From Bacteroidales bacterium (GTDB lineage: Bacteria > Bacteroidota > Bacteroidia > Bacteroidales > VadinHA17): a DNA stretch of 61,526 bases. Within the stretch, counting starts at the first letter, position 1, and every line of letters begins with the position of its first letter. The notes beneath the pieces were generated by a model, which did no database searches, was not told the origin of the DNA, and saw nothing but the letters and a program-made list of their open reading frames with translations. The translations under genes were made by a program, and so were the position numbers. The stretch is taken from contig JAGGWN010000119.1 in assembly GCA_021157415.1 (NCBI GenBank), positions 1 to 61,526 of the forward strand, in the 5' to 3' direction. Below are positions 7,836-16,800 of this stretch, one piece after another.

Positions 7836-8915
7836 TTAATGACTGTCGTAACTGATGTTGCTCCAGTTCATCCAAATGCTGGCATTATCGTCATATATTC
7901 CTCCCCAGTCACCCTCTCCGGGGGTGGTTACACTTCCGTCGCCATTGGTATCTCCTTTTTTGGAATCATCTTTGTAAGAAGTGAAAAATACACCCGTACC
8001 GCCATGATTGTTTAATGATGACCCTTGTGCCAGAACCAGGGTGCCTTCCGGTTTGAATTTCAATACCACATTGTTTCCCAAAGTGAGGGAACCCCCGGAA
8101 TAGATCCACCAGTCATTATCGTCTATGACAAAGGCGACTTCTGTTTCACTCCATGAAAGAGCCGAACTGAGATCATCCGTATATACGAATATTCCGTTAT
8201 ATTTATTGGTTACACTGGCATTGTCCGGATTATGGAATACGTTGGAATCGTCAATATTCATATACACACTGACAGACAAAGGGCGAATGTTGTCATAGAA
8301 AATATTATTTTGTACAATGCTCCCTGCAGTAGCATCATTCATAGCCAACGCTCCATACCATCCCGTATTGTCACTTCCGTCGTTATGAGCAAAAACACAA
8401 TTTTTTACTGTGGCTCTTCCATAGATTGTCAGGGTGGAAGAGTAGGTGCCGTTTCCTCCGTACAGGAAATGACAGTATTCAAAATCCGACCCGTTCAGCC
8501 CGTTGGTGTTAATCTCTCCCCAGTCTTTTGAAGCCGGAGAAGTAGCGTTTCCGTCGCCATTGGTGTCTCCTCCATGGTCGTCATCTTTGTAAGAGGTGAA
8601 TATGATAGGTTTTGCCGAGGAACCCTTGGCAATAACGGTCCCAGTCCCCCCCAGTGTGAGGTCGGGACCTTCGGTGGGATGAAACTTGATTATAGCTCCG
8701 GGATTGATGGTCAACGTGTTGTTGACATAAAAGTCCCAGGCTTCAATTACGTAAATAGAATCACCGGACCAGATAGTTGGCTGGTCGATATCATGGGTGA
8801 TGATCACAACATTGGAATGACTGGCCGGAGGTTCCGTTTTGTCTTTTTTGCAGGATACCCCGAAAAGCACAAGGCTTGCGGTAAAAAGAAAAACAAGAAA
8901 TTTTGTCTTTTTCAT
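7836..8915 (-). CDS. Lipoprotein with parallel beta-helix and DTNGDG repeats
   Basis: A predicted lipoprotein of 359 residues: KTKFLVFLFTASLVLFGVSC followed by Lys-Lys-Asp-Lys, which fits a lipobox and surface or periplasmic anchoring. The body holds two copies of a module, FTSYKDDDHGGDTNGDG and FTSYKDDSKKGDTNGDG, each followed by a Pro-rich turn and DWGEI/DWGGI. DTNGDG resembles Ca-binding dockerin-like loops. Between them are short beta-strand turns with Asn (VQNNIFYDN, VKNCVFAHND) typical of right-handed beta-helices. Known relatives in Bacteroidota are cell-surface proteins of unknown function; a glycan-binding or structural role is only a guess. A terminator follows. Confidence 0.65.
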   Translation of the reverse strand: MKKTKFLVFLFTASLVLFGVSCKKDKTEPPASHSNVVIITHDIDQPTIWSGDSIYVIEAWDFYVNNTLTINPGAIIKFHPTEGPDLTLGGTGTVIAKGSSAKPIIFTSYKDDDHGGDTNGDGNATSPASKDWGEINTNGLNGSDFEYCHFLYGGNGTYSSTLTIYGRATVKNCVFAHNDGSDNTGWYGALAMNDATAGSIVQNNIFYDNIRPLSVSVYMNIDDSNVFHNPDNASVTNKYNGIFVYTDDLSSALSWSETEVAFVIDDNDWWIYSGGSLTLGNNVVLKFKPEGTLVLAQGSSLNNHGGTGVFFTSYKDDSKKGDTNGDGSVTTPGEGDWGGIYDDNASIWMNWSNISYDSH

Positions 8916-9040
8916 TTGTTAGTGTTTTTGAATTTTAAACTAAATCCGAATATTTTTTGGCATAAAACTTAATACGTAGAAAGATGATTAAAGTTTTGGT
9001 AAACCGTGAATTTTTCATGGAAAATATTATTTTTAAAAGG

Positions 9041-9072
9041 TTTGTTATGTAAGTGTAATTCGTGTATTTTTG
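9041..9072 (+). promoter_or_regulatory. Promoter of the glycogen-metabolism operon
   Basis: TTTG at 9041-9044, 20 bases of spacer, then TATTTTTG at 9065-9072: a full match to the Bacteroidetes -33/-7 promoter. Transcription would start near 9078, just before the ATG at 9091. This rules out an upstream in-frame TTG (9070) as the start, because it lies inside the box. Confidence 0.75.
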
Positions 9073-9090
9073 CGTCAAAATATTTTGAAC

Positions 9091-11043
9091 ATGAGTTATT
9101 TACAATTTGATAAAAAACAACTGATAAATCTTGAATATTCCTTGAGCAAGGAAATCTTGCGTTCCAACCGTGCCGGATCATATGCTTCTTTTACCATCAT
9201 CGGATGCAACACCCGTAAGTATCATGGTCTGTTGGTATGTCCCATAGATGCTTTCGGAGGCGAGCAGCATGTGTTGTTATCCAGCCTGGACACTACAGTT
9301 ATTCAGCGGGGGAAAGAATTCAACCTTGGGATTCATAAGTTTGAAGGAGATGTGTACGAGCCCAGGGGTCATAAGTATTTCCGTGATTTTTATGCCGAGA
9401 CCATCCCCCAGCTTTATCGCAGGGTGGGCGGGGTTGTCTTGCTCGAAGAAAAGTTACTGGTTGAAAGAAAAGAACAACTTTTGGTTAAATTCACTTTACT
9501 GGAAGCACATTCGGATACCTGGTTGCGCTTTAAGCCTTTTTTGGCCTTCCGGAACAAACATGCCCTGACCCATGCCAATATGTATGCCAATACCAAAGTA
9601 CAGTTTATTGAAAACGGGGTGCGCATAAGGATGTATGAAGGCTTTCCGTATTTGCATATGCAGCTTAACAAACCCGCAGATTTCATACCGGTACCTCATT
9701 GGTTCTACAATATTGAATATATGCGTGAGCAGGAGCGGGGTTATGATTACAAGGAAGACCTTTTTGTCCCCGGTTATTTTGAGATACCCATACGAAAAGG
9801 AGAAAGCGTGATCTTTTCTGCTTCGACAGAAGCCGAAGCCACAGCCAGTCTGAAAAGGACCTTTACCTATGAGTTGAAAAAACGTACTCCCCGCAATTCT
9901 TTCCGGCATTGTCTGATCAATTCTGCACAACAATTCATCAAACATTATAAGGGGAAAACAGAGATTATCGCAGGTTTTCCATGGTTTGACAGTTGGGGAC
10001 GGGATACATTTATCTCTCTGCCCGGACTTACATTGACCCTGGGGAACATAAAGGATTTTAAAGCGGTAATGAAAACGGAAATTTCAAAAATGAGCGATGA
10101 GGGGCTTTTCCCAAATATGGGGAAAGACGGTAATTATGCTTTCAATTCGGTGGATGCCCCTTTGTGGTTTTTCTGGGATGTTCAGCAATACATTCACTTT
10201 ACAGGAGACAAAGAAGGAGCGTGGAAACTGTATGGTAAGGTGATGAAAAGGATTCTCGAAACCTATAGGCGTGGTACGGATTATAATATTGGCATGCATG
10301 AAAATGCCCTGATCTGGGCCGGAGAACCCGGGAAAGCCCTGACATGGATGGATGCTGTTGTTGAAGGGGTTCCCGTTACGCCGCGGACGGGCTTTCCGGT
10401 GGAAATCAATGCACTGTGGTACAATGCCGTTTCTTTTTGTCTTTCCCTGGCAGAAGAATTCGGAGATTATGATTTTACAGAGAAATGGAAAAATCTTCCC
10501 GGGAAAATAAAAGATTCATTTATGGATATGTTCTGGGATGAGGAGCGGAAATACCTGGCTGATTTTGTGTCGGAAAAGGGACCAAACTGGCAGGTCAGGC
10601 CCAACCAGGTGATTGCAACATCTTTGCCGTACAGCCCTCTGGATGATGGGGAAAAGCAAAGGGTACTGCGGAAGGTGGAAAAGCAATTGCTCACGCCCCG
10701 GGGCTTGCGGACCCTTTCACCGGAAGATCCGGAGTACAAAGGCCGCTACCATGGCGACCAGGCTAAAAGAGACCGGGCTTATCACCAGGGTACTGTGTGG
10801 CCCTGGCTGCTGGGACCTTATTGTGAAGGAGTGCTGAAACTCTACAAAAGAAGCGCTGTTTCAAAGATTCGTAAACTTATCTGGGGCTTTGAAAAGGAAA
10901 TGATGCAACACGGCATCGGTAGTATTTCGGAGATCTATGACGGGGATCCTCCGCATGAAGGAAAAGGAGCTATTTCCCAGGCCTGGAGTGTCTCGGAGGT
11001 GCTGAGAGTGCTTGATTTGCTGGATAAAACAGAGACGGAATAA
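9091..11043 (+). CDS. Glycogen debranching enzyme (amylo-alpha-1,6-glucosidase, GH133)
   Basis: Hydrolyses the alpha-1,6 branch points of glycogen-type glucans in the cytoplasm. About 650 residues: an N-terminal beta-sandwich region (NRAGSYASFTIIGCNTRKYHGLL, the usual GDE N-domain signature) and an alpha/alpha-barrel from about residue 290 with FPWFDSWGRDTFISLPGL, LIWAGEPGKALTWMDA and the C-terminal RAYHQGTVWPWLLGPY. These are the conserved blocks of archaeal and bacterial Gde. The ATG at 9091 (MSYLQFDKK) is chosen because the promoter box overlaps earlier in-frame TTG codons. It is the first gene of a run that continues 27 bases downstream with a GT4 enzyme. Confidence 0.9.
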   Translation: MSYLQFDKKQLINLEYSLSKEILRSNRAGSYASFTIIGCNTRKYHGLLVCPIDAFGGEQHVLLSSLDTTVIQRGKEFNLGIHKFEGDVYEPRGHKYFRDFYAETIPQLYRRVGGVVLLEEKLLVERKEQLLVKFTLLEAHSDTWLRFKPFLAFRNKHALTHANMYANTKVQFIENGVRIRMYEGFPYLHMQLNKPADFIPVPHWFYNIEYMREQERGYDYKEDLFVPGYFEIPIRKGESVIFSASTEAEATASLKRTFTYELKKRTPRNSFRHCLINSAQQFIKHYKGKTEIIAGFPWFDSWGRDTFISLPGLTLTLGNIKDFKAVMKTEISKMSDEGLFPNMGKDGNYAFNSVDAPLWFFWDVQQYIHFTGDKEGAWKLYGKVMKRILETYRRGTDYNIGMHENALIWAGEPGKALTWMDAVVEGVPVTPRTGFPVEINALWYNAVSFCLSLAEEFGDYDFTEKWKNLPGKIKDSFMDMFWDEERKYLADFVSEKGPNWQVRPNQVIATSLPYSPLDDGEKQRVLRKVEKQLLTPRGLRTLSPEDPEYKGRYHGDQAKRDRAYHQGTVWPWLLGPYCEGVLKLYKRSAVSKIRKLIWGFEKEMMQHGIGSISEIYDGDPPHEGKGAISQAWSVSEVLRVLDLLDKTETE

Positions 11044-11070
11044 GACATTGTCTAAAATAATATCGAAATT

Positions 11071-12360
11071 ATGAAAGTCCTGATGTTTGGCTGGGAATTC
11101 CCTCCGCATATTTCCGGTGGTCTGGGTACTGCCAGTTATGGTTTGACAAAAGGGTTATTTGCCGTCGGTGGGGTGGATATCCTGTTTGTTGTGCCGAAGG
11201 CCTATGGTGATGAAGATCACTCGAAAGTGAAGGTGCTGGGAGCCTCTGAGGTGAATGTCAGGAAACATTTTTTTCGTTTTGATGAATTAAGAAAGCAGAT
11301 GTCTTACCTGGAGGTGCACTCTGAGATTGTCCCTTATACTGCTCCGGATGAATTCTGGCAGTTGAAAAAAAAAGAAGTAAGTTCCCAGAGGTGGTTTGTT
11401 CAGACCGACGAGGAAGGACGACTGCCCTTTTCCGGAAAATACGGCAGCGATCTGCTGGATGAAATTGCCCGCTATGCGTTGGTGGCTTCGGCGATAGCTG
11501 CCGAGTATGATTTTGATGTAATCCATGCTCATGATTGGTTGGCTTATCCTGCCGGGATGGCAGCCAAGGAAGTTTCAGGAAAGCCTCTGGTCATTCATGT
11601 GCATGCCACCGATTTTGACCGTAGCCGTGGGAATGTGAATCCCCGGGTTTACGAGATAGAAAAAAGAGGAATGGATGCTGCGGATAAAATCATTGCCGTG
11701 AGCAACCTGACAAGAAATACTATTATTGAAAAATATCATATCCCGCCGGAGAAAGTAGCTACCGTCTATAATGCCGTAGAACCGTTGCAACTGGACAAGG
11801 GAAAATTCAGTAAACGAAGTATCCCGGATAAAATTGTGACTTTCCTGGGCCGGATCACCATGCAAAAAGGACCGGAATATTTTGTAGAGGCGGCCGTACG
11901 CGTTTTGCAGAAAATGAACAGGGTGCGTTTTGTGATGGCCGGCAGTGGAGATATGATGTATAAAATGGTATCGCTGGTGGCTTCCGAAAAAATTGCCGAC
12001 CACTTTCATTTTACCGGTTTCTTAAAAGGGGATGATGTATATAATATGTTGCTGATGAGTGATGTGTATGTTATGCCTTCCGTTTCGGAACCTTTTGGCA
12101 TATCCCCCCTGGAAGCACTTCAGTCAGATGTGCCGGTGATCATCTCCCACCAGTCCGGTGTGGCCGAAATACTTACGCATGCCCTGAAAGTTAATTATTG
12201 GGACATCGATGCGATGGCCGATGCTATTTACGGCGTGTTGAATTATCCCGCATTGACCACTATGTTCCGTAAATACGGAAAAGAAGAGGTGAATCAATTG
12301 AAATGGGAAAATTCGGCACGGAAAGTCAAAGAAATATATGAATCTCTGACACAGGTTTAA
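11071..12360 (+). CDS. GT4 glycosyltransferase, probable glycogen/maltodextrin synthase
   Basis: A 429-residue GT-B enzyme. Its N-terminus (MKVLMFGWEFPPHISGGLGT) has the Gly-rich loop seen in starch and glycogen synthase-like GT4/GT5 enzymes. It is followed by VIHAHDWLAYPAG and LVIHVHATDFDRS in the acceptor domain, then VTFLGRITMQKGPEYFVEA and the EX7E motif in SEPFGISPLEALQS. It lies between the debranching enzyme and a GH57 enzyme with gaps of 27 and 12 bases, so alpha-glucan synthesis from a nucleotide sugar is the natural inference. Motifs alone do not prove the acceptor. A role in another glucose-containing polymer is possible. Confidence 0.75.
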   Translation: MKVLMFGWEFPPHISGGLGTASYGLTKGLFAVGGVDILFVVPKAYGDEDHSKVKVLGASEVNVRKHFFRFDELRKQMSYLEVHSEIVPYTAPDEFWQLKKKEVSSQRWFVQTDEEGRLPFSGKYGSDLLDEIARYALVASAIAAEYDFDVIHAHDWLAYPAGMAAKEVSGKPLVIHVHATDFDRSRGNVNPRVYEIEKRGMDAADKIIAVSNLTRNTIIEKYHIPPEKVATVYNAVEPLQLDKGKFSKRSIPDKIVTFLGRITMQKGPEYFVEAAVRVLQKMNRVRFVMAGSGDMMYKMVSLVASEKIADHFHFTGFLKGDDVYNMLLMSDVYVMPSVSEPFGISPLEALQSDVPVIISHQSGVAEILTHALKVNYWDIDAMADAIYGVLNYPALTTMFRKYGKEEVNQLKWENSARKVKEIYESLTQV

Positions 12361-12372
12361 TACTACAGGAAT

Positions 12373-13806
12373 ATGAGAAAATTATGTTTGTATTTTCAGG
12401 TTCATCAACCTTTCAGGTTGCGCAGATACCGTTTTTTTGATATTGGCAACGATCATTATTATTATGATGATTATCTGAATGAAAGCGTAATGAAGAAAGT
12501 GGCGGAACGTTCTTATTTGCCTTCCAATCATCTAATGATGGAATTACTTAATAAACACAAGGATTTTAAAGTCGCTTTTTCCATTTCGGGAATGGCCCTT
12601 GAGCAGTTTGAGTTGTATGCTCCCGAAGTCCTGGAGTCTTTTCGTACACTGGCGGCTCATCCGAATGTGGAATTACTGGACGAGACCTATAACCATTCTT
12701 TGGCTTCGCTGGCAAACAAAGAGGAATTTATCCGGCAGGTAAAAGAGCACCGGGCTGCTATGAAAAAATATTTCGGGGTGACACCCCGTGTTTTCAGAAA
12801 TACCGAATTGATCTATTCGGATGAGATAGGTGCTGCGGTGGCAGAGATGGGTTATGAAGGTATGCTTACCGAAGGAGCTAAACATGTACTGGGATGGAAA
12901 AGTCCCAATTATCTTTATTGTAATGCCATAAATCCCCGGCTGAAGGTGTTGTTGAAAAATTTCACGCTTAGTGATGATATTGCTTTTCGTTTTTCTGACC
13001 GAAACTGGGCTGAGTGGCCCCTTACTGCAGAAAAATTTGCAGGATGGCTGCGGGAGGTTCCGGCCCGGGAGGAAGTTATTGGACTCTTCATGGATTATGA
13101 AACATTCGGAGAACATCAATGGGAAGAAACAGGCATTTTTGAATTCCTGCAGGCACTTCCTGAAAAAGTTCTGGGAACAACGGATTTTGTTTTTTCCACA
13201 CCCATTGAGGCCATTGAGGAATTGCAACCTGTTTCTGATATCTCCGTACCACATCCGATTTCCTGGGCGGACGAAGAACGGGATCTGACTGCCTGGCTGG
13301 GCAATGAGCTGCAGGATGAGGCTTTCGGGAAACTCTATGCCTTGCATGAAGCAATACGGAAGATTAAAGATCCGGGGGTTCTGAAGGATTGGTGTTATCT
13401 CCAGGCGAGCGACCATTTTTACTATATGTGTACAAAATTCTTCTCAGATGGGGCAGTACATTCATATTTCAATCCGTATGACTCACCGTATGATGCTTTT
13501 ATAAATTTTATGAATGTGCTGAGTGACTTTGAAATCAGGGTGCATACTGCTGTGCCGGCCCGGGAAAAGTCCCCCGAGCTCGCCAGACTGACGAAATTGC
13601 TGAAGGAAAGGGAGAATGAAGTGAAAAAATATCAGGATGAGTTGAAAAAATATAAAGGAGGAGACAAACTTACAATACAAAAAACCGCCTCTGAGAGGAA
13701 GACGGCCTCTGTCTCTCCACGAAAAAAAACCACTGTGAAAAAGAAAACCACAGTAAAAAAATCCTCTGCCGGAAGTCGTAAAAAAACTTCTTCTTCCGGA
13801 AAATAA
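12373..13806 (+). CDS. GH57 family alpha-glucan enzyme with a lysine-rich tail
   Basis: A GH57 (beta/alpha)7-barrel protein. The opening LYFQVHQPFRLRRYRFFDIG is the family's first motif; the predicted nucleophile is E145 (FRNTELIYSDE) and the acid D241 (LFMDYETFGEH). Known GH57 activities are alpha-amylase, 4-alpha-glucanotransferase and branching enzyme; Bacteroidota members in glycogen clusters are usually called alpha-amylases. About residues 400-477 are unusual: a charged coil (LLKERENEVKKYQDELKKYK) and then a Lys/Ser/Thr-rich tail (TTVKKKTTVKKSSAGSRKK) like histone H1. The tail may be a linker or bind polyanions; this is not known. Confidence 0.8.
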   Translation: MRKLCLYFQVHQPFRLRRYRFFDIGNDHYYYDDYLNESVMKKVAERSYLPSNHLMMELLNKHKDFKVAFSISGMALEQFELYAPEVLESFRTLAAHPNVELLDETYNHSLASLANKEEFIRQVKEHRAAMKKYFGVTPRVFRNTELIYSDEIGAAVAEMGYEGMLTEGAKHVLGWKSPNYLYCNAINPRLKVLLKNFTLSDDIAFRFSDRNWAEWPLTAEKFAGWLREVPAREEVIGLFMDYETFGEHQWEETGIFEFLQALPEKVLGTTDFVFSTPIEAIEELQPVSDISVPHPISWADEERDLTAWLGNELQDEAFGKLYALHEAIRKIKDPGVLKDWCYLQASDHFYYMCTKFFSDGAVHSYFNPYDSPYDAFINFMNVLSDFEIRVHTAVPAREKSPELARLTKLLKERENEVKKYQDELKKYKGGDKLTIQKTASERKTASVSPRKKTTVKKKTTVKKSSAGSRKKTSSSGK

Positions 13807-13891
13807 AGTGCAATTATTTGGGATCGAAATGTTACCGGCTACAACCGGAAGAGGAGGATTGTTTACAAACATAAAACGATAATATAAAACT

Positions 13892-16800
13892 ATGAAGCCG
13901 AATTCATTATTTGAAGTAAGTTGGGAAGTATGCAATAAAGTTGGAGGGATCCATACGGTTATTACCACGAAAGTGCCTTCGATGGTTAAAGATTTTGGGG
14001 AGCAATATTTTCTCATCGGACCTGATATCATTAAGGATAACGGAGACCGCGGAGAATTTATCGAAGACGATACATTATATCAGGCCTGGAAAGAGCAGGC
14101 TACGGCAGAAGGACTGAACATTCGTCTGGGACGCTGGAACATACCCGGCACACCGGTGGTTTTTTTACTTGATTTCTATTCTTTCATAATGCAAAAGGAT
14201 GAGATATTTAAAAAATTATGGGAAGATTTCAAGTTGGACTCTCTCTCCGGGCAGTGGGATTATATTGAGCCGGCATTGTTTGGGTATGCAGCCGGCAGAG
14301 TGATCGAAAGCTTTACTAATTTCAATCTGGGTTTTCAGGAGAATGTCCTCGCTCAGTTTCATGAGTGGATGACCGGAGCCGGAGTACTGTACCTGAAAAA
14401 CTCAGCTCCTCACATAGGCACGGCTTTTACGACCCATGCTACGGCATTGGGACGGGCTATAGCTGGCAACAACAGGAAGCTATATAATAACCTGGAGAAC
14501 TATAACCCTTATCAGGTTGCTCGTGAATTTGGAATTGTTTCCAAACATTCTCTCGAATCTCTTTCCGGTCAGGAAGCAGATGTCTTTACCACCGTTAGCT
14601 CTATTACAGCACGGGAGTGTGAATATTTTTTAGGGAAAAAGGTGGATCTGGTTACACCCAATGGTTTTGATAATGCCATTGTTCCGGACCACGGGCATTT
14701 CGACGCACAACGGAAAAATGCCCGGCAAGCGTTGTTGACAACGGCCGGCAAATTACATCACAGGGACTATGCGGAAGACACTTTTCTGGTGGCTATAAGT
14801 GGAAGGTATGAATTTAAGAATAAAGGGATAGATGTTTTTATTAAGTCCTTGTCCCGATTGCGGCAGCAGAAAGGGAATCGTGAGATGATCGCTTTTATTC
14901 TGATACCAGCAGATCATGCCGGTCCCCGTCAGGATCTGCTGGACGCATTAAGGAATAACAAAGAATTAGATTCGCCCGATAAGATTCTTACTCACGAACT
15001 TCGTAATAAAGATCATGATGCGATCATGCAATTATTGCGTCAAAAGGAACTTGACCGTGAGAAGAATGATTCCATGCATGTGGTTTTTGTCCCTTCCTAC
15101 CTGAACGGGGATGACGGGATTTTTAACATACCTTATTATAATCTTTTGATAGGCTTTGATCTTACGGCTTTCCCGTCTTATTACGAACCCTGGGGCTATA
15201 CTCCGCTGGAGAGTCTGGCTTTTCATGTTCCGACAGTGACAACAACCCTGGCAGGTTTCGGAGCCTGGGTAAAAGAACACTTTGAAATAAAGCACCACGG
15301 AATCAATATTATTGAGAGGAATGATGATAATCATGACGAAGTCGTTAACGCCCTGGCGGAAGCCATGGCTTTTTACCGGGGAATGAAGAAAGAAGAAATG
15401 GAAGAAACCCGTGAAGAAGCAAGGCGGATATCCCAGATCGCCTTGTGGGAAAATCTGGTTTCTTATTACCAGGATGCCTATAACATTGTGATAGAGAAAG
15501 TGGGTGAGCGTTTCAAGTCGCTTGAACTTGTTTCTCAGACCACCCAGGCCCCTTTGATTATGCCCAGAACCTTGCTTACCGTACCACAGTGGAAACCTTT
15601 CTTTATTGAATCCCGGTTGCCGGAGAGGTTGACCGTTCTGGAAGAGCTTGCTGAAAATCTTTGGTGGTCATGGAATGAAGAAGCGAGGAATATATGGCAG
15701 TTTATGAACCCTGTGAAATGGGTAGAATGCGATTACAATCCGTTGTTGCTCCTGGGAACGCTGGATTATAAAAAGCTTTTGATATTGTCACGGAACAAGG
15801 TGTTTTTAAGTCGTCTGGACAAAGTTGTGAGAAAGTTCAGAAATTATATGAAACAAAAACCTGATGCTTCTATGCCGCATGTTGCTTATTTCAGCATGGA
15901 GTTCGGATTGCACAATACCCTGAAAACATACTCTGGAGGGCTTGGCGTACTGGCTGGAGATTATCTGAAAGAAGCCAGTGATGAAAACAAACCCATGACG
16001 GGTATCGGTCTATTATATCGGTTCGGGTATTTTAAACAGGTGTTGAGCATTAACGGAGAACAGATGGAGTCCTATGAGGCTGAGCAGTTCTCCAAGCTTC
16101 CGGTAACCCCGGTGAAAGATGAGGAGGGCAACTGGAAAACGGTGGAGGTGGGTTTCCCGGGGCGTACGGTGAAAGCCAGAATATGGGAAGCAAAAGTAGG
16201 CCGTGTTTCCCTTTATCTGTTGGATACCGACATGGAAGAAAATCAGGAACGCGACCGTTCCATCACCCATCATTTGTATGGTGGCGACAGGGAAAACAGG
16301 TTGAAACAGGAACTTCTGCTGGGAGTGGGAGGCATAAGGGCTCTGAAAATTTTAGGCATCAGGCCGGATCTGTATCACAGCAATGAAGGTCATTCTGCTT
16401 TTATCGGTTTGGAAAGAATCAACCACCTTATCCACGATTATCATCTCTCATTTGCCGAAGCACGTGAAGTAGTGCGTGCTTCCACACTGTTTACCACACA
16501 TACCCCCGTACCTGCAGGACATGATCAGTTCGAAGAGAGCTTGTTGAGGACTTATCTTTCGCATTATCCCGACCGCCTGAAGATATCATGGGACGAAATG
16601 ATGAACCTGGGAAGAAAACAGCCGGGAAACCTCAATGAAAAGTTTAATATGAGCTTTCTGGCGGCCAATCTTTCCGGTGAGATGAATGGCGTGAGTAAGC
16701 TGCACGGCGAGGTGAGCAAGGATATCTTTAAGGATCTCTGGCCCGGTTTTCTTAAAGAAGAGTTACAAATCGGTTATGTCACCAATGGGGTTCATTTTAA

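Noticed and set aside
7836-8915. Dockerin-bearing cellulosome protein
   Set aside because: DTNGDG motifs look dockerin-like but lack the paired 22-residue dockerin repeats; the beta-helix strands and lipobox fit a surface lipoprotein instead.
9070-9093. Earlier TTG start for the debranching enzyme
   Set aside because: The TTG lies inside the promoter -7 box, so it would not be in the message; ATG at 9091 is used.
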